From positions 248,001-312,000 of the forward strand of contig NZ_VOMB01000023.1 in NCBI RefSeq assembly GCF_019050325.1: 64,000 bases of DNA, given 5' to 3'. The DNA comes from [Mycobacterium] fortunisiensis. Its GTDB lineage: Bacteria; Actinomycetota; Actinomycetes; Mycobacteriales; Mycobacteriaceae. The notes under the pieces were generated by a model. That model was not told the origin of the DNA. It ran no database searches and saw nothing but the letters and a program-made list of their open reading frames with translations. The translations under genes were made by a program, and so were the position numbers. Shown here in pieces: positions 40,724 to 48,135 of the stretch (position 1 is the stretch's first letter; each line of letters begins with the position of its first letter).

Positions 40724-41077
40724 ATGGGTCACGGAGTTGAGGGGCGCGCGACGCCGGCGGCGTCTCTCGATGCCGCCTCGGCGGCCAAAGTTGCCGAGAC
40801 GCTGCAGGCCCTGGCCTCCCCGAACCGCTTGCTGATCCTGACCCGGCTGCGCGAGTCACCATGTTCGGTCACCGAACTGTCCGCCGCCGTCGGCATGGAG
40901 CAGCCCGCCGTTTCCAACCAGCTCCGGCTATTGCGGGCACTCGGCCTGGTGGCCGGTGACCGGTCTGGCCGCAATATCGTCTACCGGCTCTATGACACCC
41001 ACGTCGCCCAACTGCTCGACGAGGCGATCTACCACATCGAGCATCTCCGACTCGGCGCCCACGACACCACCGCCTGA
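40724..41077 (+). CDS. nmtR: NmtR-type ArsR/SmtB metal sensor
   Basis: 117 aa from ATG 40724 (MGHGVEG). The winged helix is at about 25-95 (VAETLQALASPNRLLILTRL, MEQPAVSNQLRLLRALGLV). The C-terminal alpha-5 site DTHVAQLLDEAIYHIEHLRLG carries Asp, His, His, His, and the N-terminal Gly2-His3 is retained, matching the NmtR Ni/Co ligand set. Metal binding releases the repressor from the ctpJ promoter. It is divergent from ctpJ with an AT-rich palindrome between. Confidence 0.93.
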   Translation: MGHGVEGRATPAASLDAASAAKVAETLQALASPNRLLILTRLRESPCSVTELSAAVGMEQPAVSNQLRLLRALGLVAGDRSGRNIVYRLYDTHVAQLLDEAIYHIEHLRLGAHDTTA

Positions 41078-41296
41078 GGGCCCAAAGCCGCTTCGGACAA
41101 CGAGTTTCACGCGCCGTTCACCCGGGCGTCCCACCACGGATCAGGCCGGGTGGCAACAACCTGCGCCGTTTTCGGAATCCTTTATTTTCCTGGTGGCCCG
41201 AACTATTGTGAAGTCGTTATATGTTGATGTCCGCCCATCCTCGGGAGTTTGCTACCGGCCTCCGGTGGTCCCCGAAAAGTGAGGAGTTGAACAACG

Positions 41297-41395
41297 ATGC
41301 GCATGGCAACCAAGGGATCGTGCACCTGTCGCTGCAATGCCTGCGACGGTGGCCACCACTGCGGAAACCCCCCGAACTGCAACGCACGGCGCTGA
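41297..41395 (+). CDS. 32-residue Cys/His-rich peptide, metallothionein-like
   Basis: ATG 41297 follows GAGGAG by ten bases and the frame ends at TGA 41393-41395. The peptide has six Cys (9, 11, 13, 16, 22, 28) and two adjacent His (20, 21) in 32 residues: SCTCRCNACDGGHHCGNPP then NCNARR. CxCxC and HHC are metal-binding patterns. It differs from the known mycobacterial metallothionein MymT. A strong hairpin follows directly at 41403-41440. It lies between nmtR and a ZIP transporter gene, so a metal-buffering role is plausible. It is shorter than most gene-finder limits. Confidence 0.75.
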   Translation: MRMATKGSCTCRCNACDGGHHCGNPPNCNARR

Positions 41396-41402
41396 CGCCG
41401 TC

Positions 41403-41440
41403 GGTGGCCTGCCACCGGAGACAACCGGAGGCAGGCCACC
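41403..41440 (+). terminator. Hairpin after the Cys-rich peptide gene
   Basis: GGTGGCCTGCC (41403-41413) pairs perfectly with GGCAGGCCACC (41430-41440), an 11-bp GC-rich stem with a 16-nt loop, starting 8 bp after the stop. There is no long T run, as is common for mycobacterial terminators. It supports the peptide gene being a separate transcript from the ZIP gene. Confidence 0.65.
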
Positions 41441-41577
41441 ACCGCAGCTACGCCGCCCGGTCTCGGGCCGCACTCATCGATCGCACCGATCGGTGGTGCG
41501 ACTTCGCGCTGCTCAGCGCCACTTCACGCCATCTTCCCACGTAGTCGACGTCCCGCGCGTCACCCCCGCGCTGGCCT

Positions 41578-42294
41578 ATGCTGCCGCTTGTGCTCACCGC
41601 GCTGATCTGGGGACTGATCGCCGCATCCTCACTGCTCATCGGAGCGGTGGGTGGCGTGATCCGCGATTGGAATCGACGCCTCGTCGGCCTCGTCCTCGGC
41701 TTCGGCGCCGGGGCACTGATCGCCAGCATCTCCTTCGAACTCGCCGAGGCGGGCTTCCGGGCCAGCGGTGCGTGGGCCGTCGCGCTGGGCCTGGCGCTGG
41801 GGGCCGTGGTGTTCTACGCCGCCGACAAGGCGGTAGACCGCATGGGCCGCAACGGAACCCAGACCGCCGGGCTGCCCTTGCTGCTGGGCGCCCTGCTCGA
41901 CGGCATCCCCGAACAGACCGCGCTCGGCATCGGTATCGCCACCGGGGCCGGCGTCAGCCTGGCCCTGGTGGTCTCGATCTTCGTGTCCAACCTGCCCGAG
42001 TCGATCGGGTCGGCCACCGATATGAAAGACGCCGGGCATCCGGCCGCCAAAATTGTCGGCGGCTGGGCCCTGATCGCCGCCCTGTGCGCCCTGGCCACCG
42101 TCGGCGGCTACCAGCTCCAGAACGTCGTCGGCGCTCAATTCGAGGGTGCGATCAACGGTTTCGCCGCCGGGGCGCTGCTGGTGATGCTGGTGGGTTCGAT
42201 GATCCCGGAGGCGACGGAGAAGGCCGGCGAGAACGCCGGGTTGGCGGCCGTCCTCGGATTCGCCGTCGCCGCGGGCCTGTCGGTGGCCGGGTGA
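41578..42294 (+). CDS. ZIP-family metal transporter
   Basis: A 238-aa integral membrane protein with about eight helices. The two ZIP signature helices are seen as LPLLLGALLDGIPEQTALGIGIA and VVSIFVSNLPESIGSATDM. The second usually reads HN-PEG; here SNLPES has lost the His, so metal choice or direction may differ from ZupT. FELAEAGFRASG is the helix-2 equivalent. It is followed after 25 bp by the Lgt paralogue and is probably co-transcribed with it. It lies close to nmtR/ctpJ and the Cys-rich peptide. Confidence 0.83.
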   Translation: MLPLVLTALIWGLIAASSLLIGAVGGVIRDWNRRLVGLVLGFGAGALIASISFELAEAGFRASGAWAVALGLALGAVVFYAADKAVDRMGRNGTQTAGLPLLLGALLDGIPEQTALGIGIATGAGVSLALVVSIFVSNLPESIGSATDMKDAGHPAAKIVGGWALIAALCALATVGGYQLQNVVGAQFEGAINGFAAGALLVMLVGSMIPEATEKAGENAGLAAVLGFAVAAGLSVAG

Positions 42295-42319
42295 ACCACT
42301 ACGGAGTTAGGTTCGGCAG

Positions 42320-43105
42320 GTGAATGCGCAGTGGCACCTGGGGCCGCTCGACATCGGGGTGCACAACCTGTTTGTCGCCCTCGGGGTGTTCGCCGCCCTG
42401 GTGGTGTTCGTCGCCGAGGCGCGACGACGCGGGGCGGTCAATGAGCAGTCCGTGGTGGCCGTCGCCGGGGCGCTGATCGGCGGAGCGATCGGGATGCGGC
42501 TCTCGGGTTGGGTGCGGCACCTGGACTTCAGCGCGAATCCGACCCTGGCCCACGCGTGGCAGTTAGGTTCACGCAGCATCCTGGGCGGGCTGCTCGGCGC
42601 CTATCTCGGCGTGCTGATCGCCAAGCGCCTCGGCGGTTATCGCGGGAAAACCGGCGACCTGTTCGCCCCGGCGGTGGCCCTCGGAATGGCAATCGGCCGG
42701 ATCGGCTGTCACCTCACCGAAGCCCCGGGCCGCCCCACCGCGCTGCCCTGGGGTATCCATGCACCGGCCGACACCCCCGGCTGCCCCGGGTGTCTGACCG
42801 GGGCCGCGATGCACCCGTCGTTTCTCTACGAGATCGCCTTCCAGCTCACCGCCTTCGCGGTGCTGCTCTGGCTGCGCCCGCGCATCGGACGGCCCGGTGA
42901 GCTCTTCGTGCTCTATGTCGCCGCATACGCGGTGTTCCGCTTTCTCGTCGAATTCGTCCGGGCCAATGAGACCGTCTGGCTCGATCTGACCCGCCCGCAA
43001 TGGTTCCTGCTGCCCTCGTTGCTGATCATCGGGTTTCGGCTGTGGTATGGCTACCGCCGCGGGTACTATCGCAAGCCGGCCCACACTCAGGAGGTGCTCG
43101 CATGA
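42320..43105 (+). CDS. Divergent paralogue of prolipoprotein diacylglyceryl transferase (Lgt-like)
   Basis: 261 aa from GTG 42320 with seven or so membrane helices. The Lgt fold is recognisable from LGSRSILGGLLGAYLGVLIAKR, ALGMAIGRIGCHLTEAPGRPT, HPSFLYEIAFQL and AVFRFLVEFVR. Key Lgt residues differ: the HGGL segment reads ILGGL (His lost) and GRIGN reads GRIGC (Asn to Cys). It is therefore unlikely to be the housekeeping Lgt; it may move a different lipid group. It overlaps the next gene by 4 bp in a unit with a Tes-like radical SAM enzyme. Confidence 0.82.
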   Translation: MNAQWHLGPLDIGVHNLFVALGVFAALVVFVAEARRRGAVNEQSVVAVAGALIGGAIGMRLSGWVRHLDFSANPTLAHAWQLGSRSILGGLLGAYLGVLIAKRLGGYRGKTGDLFAPAVALGMAIGRIGCHLTEAPGRPTALPWGIHAPADTPGCPGCLTGAAMHPSFLYEIAFQLTAFAVLLWLRPRIGRPGELFVLYVAAYAVFRFLVEFVRANETVWLDLTRPQWFLLPSLLIIGFRLWYGYRRGYYRKPAHTQEVLA

Positions 43106-43596
43106 CGACACCGCCCGATCCGCCCGACGACACGCCCCCGCAGGGCTGGGTGCCCCCGGCATACGGCCCACCTGTCCCCGGCCCGCAACATTTTGAGCCC
43201 CAAGGTATCCCGCCGGGCTACCACGGTGGGCCACCGCAGCAGTACCCGGCGTACCAGTACCCGCCGGGCCCGCCCCCGCAGCAGCCCCGGCGGCGAATCT
43301 CGATCGGCATGGTGTTCGTGGGCCCGCTGCTGTTCATCGCCATCAACATCGCCGTCGGCTTCGCCACAGTCATGGTCACCGGGCTGGTCGACCATCTCGG
43401 TATCAGCTCCGACACCGTGCTCGCCCTCGGCGCAGTCCTGTTGGCGCTCATCGCCTTCGGATGGGGCGCCCTGTTGCTGAGATCGGCCGACCCCGACAGG
43501 CGGGGTGTCGGCCTCGGTCTGATGATCGGCTGGGCGCTGACTTCCGTCGTCACCGCCGGGTTCTGCACCGGCGTCAACCCCTCGATGTACCTGTGA
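43102..43596 (+). CDS. Proline-rich membrane protein between Lgt-like and radical SAM genes
   Basis: 164 aa from ATG 43102 after GGAGG. The first 60 residues are Pro/Gly/Tyr/Gln-rich (QYPAYQYPPGPPPQQP) and disordered. Three membrane helices follow (MVFVGPLLFIAINIAVGFATVMV, VLALGAVLLALIAFGWGALLL, GLGLMIGWALTSVVTAGF). It starts inside the Lgt-like stop, and its own stop lies inside the start of the radical SAM gene, so the three proteins are translationally coupled. The proline tail could dock the soluble enzyme to the membrane. No family was recognised. Confidence 0.8.
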   Translation: MTTPPDPPDDTPPQGWVPPAYGPPVPGPQHFEPQGIPPGYHGGPPQQYPAYQYPPGPPPQQPRRRISIGMVFVGPLLFIAINIAVGFATVMVTGLVDHLGISSDTVLALGAVLLALIAFGWGALLLRSADPDRRGVGLGLMIGWALTSVVTAGFCTGVNPSMYL

Positions 43597-45173
43597 GCAC
43601 CGGAATGGGGTTGCGCGGCGACCGATTGCACCGGTACGTCACCGCGTTCTGCCCGCACTGCCACGAGGAGGCACCCGAGCGCCCGCTGGCCGAGGTCGCC
43701 CGGCTGTCCGGCGTCCTCGTGGAACGGGACGGTCAGATCTGGCTCGAACGTGGATGTCGCACACACGGATTGGTGCGCACCCTTTACGACGAGGATCCGG
43801 AGATCCTGTCCTACCTGGAGGAGTGGACCGCCCCGACCAAGGCCCACATTCCCGACGTCGCAGGCAACTTCGACCCCATTCCCTCGGCGTATCTGCGTGG
43901 CCTGCCCGAGATGCAGACGCAGCACACCTGCATCCTGCTGGAGGACATCGCCGAAACCTGCAATCTGCGCTGCCCCACCTGTTTCACCGACAGTTCGCCC
44001 GATCTCCGCCACGTGGTGCTTACCGACGACGTGCTGTCCAACGTTGATCAGCGGCTGGCGCGCGAGAACGGTCGCCTCGACGTCCTGATGCTCAGCGGCG
44101 GCGAGCCCACCCTGCACCCGGACCTGCCCACCCTGCTCGACGAGCTGGTGTCCCGTCCCATCACCCGGATCCTGATCAACAGCAACGGAATCCGCATCGC
44201 CACCGACGACGCGCTGCTGGATCTGCTGACCGCCCACCGGGAACGCGTCGAGGTGTATCTGCAGTACGACGGGCTGTCCGAGCAGGCTCACCGCCACCAT
44301 CGCGGCGGCGATCTGCGGCGCGCCAAGAGCCAAGCGCTGCAACGGCTCTCCGAGCGCGAGATCTTCACCACCCTGGTGATGACGGCGGCTCTCGGCGTCA
44401 ACGACGACGAGATCGGCGACATGGTCCGGCTGGCCCTGGACACCCCCTATGTCGGCGGCCTCACCATCCAACCGCAGTTCGGGTCGGGACGCTCCGCCGC
44501 CATCGACCCGTTGCACCGGCTCACCCACACCGGCGTGCTCAAACGGCTGGGCCCGCAGACCGCAGGCGCGGTCACCTGGCGCGACCTGACCGCGCTGCCC
44601 TGCTCGCATCCGCATTGCTGTTCGGTCGGATACCTGGTGCGCGACGACAGCGAGCAGTGGCGCTCGCTGGTGTCGCTGATCGGCACCGACAACCTCAAGG
44701 ACAAGCTGGGGTTGGTGTCCAACCGGATCGCCGACACCGAGATCCCCCGCCAACTACGCCTGGCGGTGCAGGAATCGCTGCTGGGACTGCTCTCGGAGCA
44801 ATCGTCGCTGTCGCATCCACAGATCGGCGATGTCTGGCGTGCCATTTGCGAGAGCTGCGACCTGGGCATGGGGACACTGCTGACCCTGGCCTCCTCGGCC
44901 CTGCCGGGCCGCCGCCGCAAGATCCGCCGGCTGCTCGGCGAGCGCGTGGTGCGGCTGACCGTCAAGCCGTTCATGGACATGTCCACGATGATCGAAGAGC
45001 GGCTCACCCAATGCTGTGTGCACGTCGGCACCCGATCCGGGAGCTCGGACGCGGTCGAACCGCCCGCACACCAATGCGCCCCGTTCTGCGCGGTGCAGGC
45101 CTGGCCCGCCCTCGGCCGGCAGCGGCTGTCCCTGTCGGCCGGTGCCGGCCTACCGCTCATCGAGATTCGATGA
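43593..45173 (+). CDS. Radical SAM enzyme resembling tetraether-lipid synthase (Tes / COG1964)
   Basis: 526 aa from GTG 43593. An N-terminal CPHC (20, 23) precedes the radical SAM cluster ETCNLRCPTCF (Cys123, 127, 130), then MLSGGEPTLHPDLP, INSNGIRIA and VYLQYDGLSEQ. The C-terminal part is rich in cysteines: PCSHPHCCSVGY (337, 342, 343), CESC (419, 422), CC (474, 475) and CAPFC (495, 499), enough for extra Fe-S clusters. This layout matches COG1964 and the MJ0619/Tes enzymes that join lipid chains by C-C bonds. It is coupled to an Lgt paralogue and a membrane protein, so the substrate may be a membrane lipid. The exact reaction is inferred. Confidence 0.82.
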   Translation: MSTGMGLRGDRLHRYVTAFCPHCHEEAPERPLAEVARLSGVLVERDGQIWLERGCRTHGLVRTLYDEDPEILSYLEEWTAPTKAHIPDVAGNFDPIPSAYLRGLPEMQTQHTCILLEDIAETCNLRCPTCFTDSSPDLRHVVLTDDVLSNVDQRLARENGRLDVLMLSGGEPTLHPDLPTLLDELVSRPITRILINSNGIRIATDDALLDLLTAHRERVEVYLQYDGLSEQAHRHHRGGDLRRAKSQALQRLSEREIFTTLVMTAALGVNDDEIGDMVRLALDTPYVGGLTIQPQFGSGRSAAIDPLHRLTHTGVLKRLGPQTAGAVTWRDLTALPCSHPHCCSVGYLVRDDSEQWRSLVSLIGTDNLKDKLGLVSNRIADTEIPRQLRLAVQESLLGLLSEQSSLSHPQIGDVWRAICESCDLGMGTLLTLASSALPGRRRKIRRLLGERVVRLTVKPFMDMSTMIEERLTQCCVHVGTRSGSSDAVEPPAHQCAPFCAVQAWPALGRQRLSLSAGAGLPLIEIR

Positions 45174-45200
45174 CCAGAAGAACTGCCAGGTCAGCGGGGT

Positions 45201-45219
45201 TTGCGCGGTATTCGCGCAA
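45201..45219. terminator. Inverted repeat after the radical SAM gene
   Basis: TTGCGCG-GTATT-CGCGCAA, with 7-bp perfect arms and a 5-nt loop, starts 28 bp after the stop at 45173. It is probably an mRNA 3' hairpin; no T-tract follows. The rest of the 250-bp gap to the next gene presumably holds that gene's promoter. Confidence 0.45.
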
Positions 45220-45423
45220 TGATCGTGCAGGTAGCGGCGGATTGTGAACGAATGTGCGGATGGCCTGAACCGCTGGTCGGGACATGTTTCTGCCAGACTG
45301 TAGTGGCACCAACTGTGAACTACTGTTCCTAACCGTCCTCTTAAGCTGCTAACTTGCAATGAAGTGGGTGTCCCACTGTCGGGGGGCCTGCCGCCTGTTT
45401 TGGATCAATCAGGAGTGAATGCC

Positions 45424-46509
45424 TTGAAGATGACAAACATCAGTACGGCTTTTGCCGCCGCGGCCATTGCCGCCGCGGCGATCGTCGCCAGCGCCCCGAT
45501 GGCGCTCGCCGACGACAGCGCCGTGACCACCAACTCGCTCGGCAGCCAGGCCAAGCTGGACAACGGCAGCCAGGGCTGGACGATCACCGATCTCAAGCCC
45601 AGCAGCGACACCATCAACTACCCGGTCCGCGGCACCCTGTGGGAGGTCACCGCCACCAACGAAGCCCTCCAGGGCTCGGTGACGCCGATCGTCTCCAACT
45701 TCAACACCCGCGCCGCCGATGGGCAGAACTACCGCGCGCTGTTCCAGGTGCCCAGCTCGCAGGGCGTCAACCCGGCCACTCTCGCCGAGGGCCAGAAGAC
45801 CAGCGGCAAGATCTACTTCGACGTGACCGGTGAGCAGCCGACCAGCGTCGTCTACAACGCCGGCGGTCGCGACCTGCTGGTGTGGGACAAGGCCGCTGCG
45901 CCTGCTGCCGCTCCGGCTGCCGGCGCTCCCGCCGCTCCGAAGCGCCAGGCACCCGCCGCCTCGGCCGCCACCCCGGCGGCTCCGGCCGCTGCCGGAGCCG
46001 CCGAGACTCCGGTCGCTGCTCCGGCTGTGGCCTCCCCGGCCCCGGCTGCCACCACCCCGGCGGTTCCGGCCGCTGCGGGCGCCGGTAGCCGTGCCGCGGA
46101 CCTGCCTGCCGCTGCCGCAGCCACCGAAGGTGTTCCGGCGGCGACCCCGGCCGGCACCGAAGGCGTTCCGGCCGCTGCTCCGGCCCCGGGTGCTCCGGCT
46201 CCCGAGTCGGCCCCGGTCGCACACGGCACGCCGGCCGCTGAGGGTGTCCCGGCACCCGCCGGTGCGGGCAGCGCTGCCACCGCGATCGCACCCGAGGGCG
46301 TTCCCGCCGAGGGCGTTCCGGCGGCTCCGGCCCCGGGCGCTCCGGCTCCCGCCGCTCCGGCACCGGGCGCACCGGCACCCGCCGCTCCGGCACCGGGCGC
46401 TCCGGCGGCCACCGAGCCGGCGCTGGTTCCGGCCGGCACCCAGCCGGTGATCACGCCGAGCCCGGCTCCGGCCGTGGCCCCGGCGAGCAACCACGGGACT
46501 GCCTCCTGA
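45424..46509 (+). CDS. MPT63/DUF1942-family secreted protein with long Ala-Pro tail
   Basis: About 361 aa from TTG 45424 (eight bases after AGGAG); ATG 45430 is possible. The signal peptide is NISTAFAAAAIAAAAIVASAPMALAD. Residues about 30-156 match the MPT63 beta-sandwich (LGSQAKLDNGSQGWTITDLKPSSD, VRGTLWEVTATNEALQGSVTPIVSNFNTRAADG, VVYNAGGRDLLVWD). From 157 to the end the protein is almost only Ala, Pro, Gly, Val, Thr and Glu in repeats such as PAPGAPAPAAPAPGAP. M. tuberculosis MPT63 lacks such a tail; it may span the wall or be glycosylated as in Apa. A terminator follows. Confidence 0.87.
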   Translation: MKMTNISTAFAAAAIAAAAIVASAPMALADDSAVTTNSLGSQAKLDNGSQGWTITDLKPSSDTINYPVRGTLWEVTATNEALQGSVTPIVSNFNTRAADGQNYRALFQVPSSQGVNPATLAEGQKTSGKIYFDVTGEQPTSVVYNAGGRDLLVWDKAAAPAAAPAAGAPAAPKRQAPAASAATPAAPAAAGAAETPVAAPAVASPAPAATTPAVPAAAGAGSRAADLPAAAAATEGVPAATPAGTEGVPAAAPAPGAPAPESAPVAHGTPAAEGVPAPAGAGSAATAIAPEGVPAEGVPAAPAPGAPAPAAPAPGAPAPAAPAPGAPAATEPALVPAGTQPVITPSPAPAVAPASNHGTAS

Positions 46510-46524
46510 TCTGAGTAGTCAAGG

Positions 46525-46565
46525 CAACGGCCGGACGCGGGCAACCGCGGCCGGCCGTTGTTTTG
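46525..46565 (+). terminator. Rho-independent-type terminator
   Basis: CAACGGCCGG (46525-46534) pairs perfectly with CCGGCCGTTG (46551-46560) and is followed by TTTTGTG. It starts 15 bp after the MPT63-like stop. This is one of the few hairpins in the window with a T-run. Confidence 0.8.
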
Positions 46566-46681
46566 TGTGACGGGTCGCTCACCCGCCGCCGTTTTCCACA
46601 CCAGGGTTGTCGATCACGTGGCTGAACGACCCAGCGGTAGAAATCGGCACGCAGAAAGCGTTGCCAGTGACCGAGAACCGG

Positions 46682-47647
46682 TCAGGCGATCGACAGCGCG
46701 ATGCCGTCGAGGATGTCGTGCTCGCTGACCACCAGTTCGCCGATACCGGCCCGCTGCGCGAGCACCGCCGCCAGCTCCTCGACGATGATCGCGCCGCCGC
46801 CGATCACGTCGGCCCGGCCGGCATGCATCGGCCCGAGTGCCAGCCGCTCGGCTTTGGTCATCCCGATCAGCTGCTCGCACACCTTGAGCAGATCGTGGAA
46901 TCCGATGCGGGACAGGTGAATTGCCTCGGGATCGTATTCCGTCATGCCTTGCGCGAGCGCCGAGAGCGTCGTCATCGTCCCGGCCACGCCCACCCAGGTG
47001 TGCGCGCCGTCGACCGGCACCACGGCCAGCGCCTCGGCCAGCCCATCACGGGCCACCGCCCGCGCCCGGGCCACCTCGGCCGCACTCGGCGGATCGGAGT
47101 GCAGGCACCGTTCGGTCAGCCGGACACAGCCGATGTCAGCCGAGAAGCTGGCCCGCACCGCCGCGTCACCCAGCACCAGTTCGGTTGAGCCCCCGCCCAG
47201 ATCGACCACCACGAACGGTCCCGCGGCGGGATTGAGCTCACCGACCGCTCCCCGGAACGACAGCTCGGCTTCCTCGGTGCCGGTGATCACCTCGGCCACC
47301 GCCCCTGGCACCACCGTGCCCAACAGGCAGGCGGTCATCGCGAAGAACTCGTCGCGGTTGCCGGCATCGCGCGCGGCCGAGGTGGCCACCATCCGCACCG
47401 CGGCCACCGAGTGCTCGGCCATCATTGCCACATAGTCGGCCAGCGCGGATTCAGTGCGCGCCAACGCCTCCGGGGCAAACTGGCCGGTGGCATCGACACC
47501 CTGGCCCAGCCGCACCACACGCATCTCACGGTGCACGTCGCGCAGCGTGCCGTCGACCACGTCGGCGATCAACAACCGGATCGAGTTCGTGCCACAGTCA
47601 ATTGCGCCGACCCGGCGCGAGCCGTCAATTGCGCCGACCCGATTCAC
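46682..47647 (-). CDS. ppx2: Exopolyphosphatase/pppGpp phosphatase family protein (PPX2, Rv1026-like)
   Basis: About 321 aa from GTG 47647, which overlaps the DUF501 stop by 4 bp. ASKHA phosphatase motifs: VGAIDCGTNSIRLLIADV, MVATSAARDAGNR, VITGTEEAELSFRG, VVDLGGGSTELVLG, GTMTTLSALAQGM and GGGAIIVEEL. The sequence follows M. tuberculosis Rv1026. Family members hydrolyse polyphosphate or act on (p)ppGpp. The N-terminus carries a 9-residue insertion, RVGAIDGSR, caused by a direct repeat of 18 bp at 47597-47614 and 47624-47641, so RVGAID occurs twice. Confidence 0.92.
   Translation of the reverse strand: MNRVGAIDGSRRVGAIDCGTNSIRLLIADVVDGTLRDVHREMRVVRLGQGVDATGQFAPEALARTESALADYVAMMAEHSVAAVRMVATSAARDAGNRDEFFAMTACLLGTVVPGAVAEVITGTEEAELSFRGAVGELNPAAGPFVVVDLGGGSTELVLGDAAVRASFSADIGCVRLTERCLHSDPPSAAEVARARAVARDGLAEALAVVPVDGAHTWVGVAGTMTTLSALAQGMTEYDPEAIHLSRIGFHDLLKVCEQLIGMTKAERLALGPMHAGRADVIGGGAIIVEELAAVLAQRAGIGELVVSEHDILDGIALSIA
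47597..47641. repeat. 18-bp direct repeat at the 5' end of ppx2
   Basis: GTCAATTGCGCCGACCCG occurs at 47597-47614 and 47624-47641, a 27-bp period that keeps the frame. It duplicates RVGAID in the PPX2 N-terminus. This is probably a slippage event. Confidence 0.85.
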
Positions 47648-48135
47648 ACCCACACCTCGCGATCCAGAATCCCGGCCATTGCCGGTTCGGCTGCCAGCAC
47701 CGCCAGCGCCTCATCTCCAAAGGGGTTGACCCCCGGACCTTTTGCCAGCGAATGGGCCATCACCACGTGCAGGCACTTGACCCGATCCGGCATGCCGCCG
47801 CCGGTGAACGTGGTGCCCAGGGGTTCGATCGCATCGCGCTCGGCAAGGTAGGACTCGTGAGCCCGCCGATAGGCCGCGGCCAGCTCCGGATCCTGTTGCA
47901 GCCGTTCGGTCATCTCCCGCATCAGGCCGGCGGACTCCAGCCGGCTGGCCGCCGCGGTCAATGCCGGGTGGGTCAGGTAGTACAGCGTGGGGAACGGTGT
48001 GCCGTCAGGCAATTTCGGTGCCGTCTTGACGACACCGGGTTCACCGTTTGGGCAGCGGTAGGCGATTTCCAGCACACCGCGCGGTTCACGGCCCAGCTGC
48101 CGGGCGACGGACTCGAGGTCGGCGGGATCAACCAT
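47644..48135 (-). CDS. DUF501 protein (Rv1025-like)
   Basis: 163 aa from ATG 48135, overlapping the FtsB-like stop by 8 bp. EIAYRCPNGEPGVVKTAPKLPDGTPFPTLYYLTHPAL and DRVKCLHVVMAHSLAKGPGVNPFGDEAL are the DUF501 core, with a conserved Cys in each part. It is soluble, with no signal peptide. It is always found near enolase and ppx genes in mycobacteria (Rv1025 position). The biochemical function is unknown. Confidence 0.9.
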   Translation of the reverse strand: MVDPADLESVARQLGREPRGVLEIAYRCPNGEPGVVKTAPKLPDGTPFPTLYYLTHPALTAAASRLESAGLMREMTERLQQDPELAAAYRRAHESYLAERDAIEPLGTTFTGGGMPDRVKCLHVVMAHSLAKGPGVNPFGDEALAVLAAEPAMAGILDREVWV

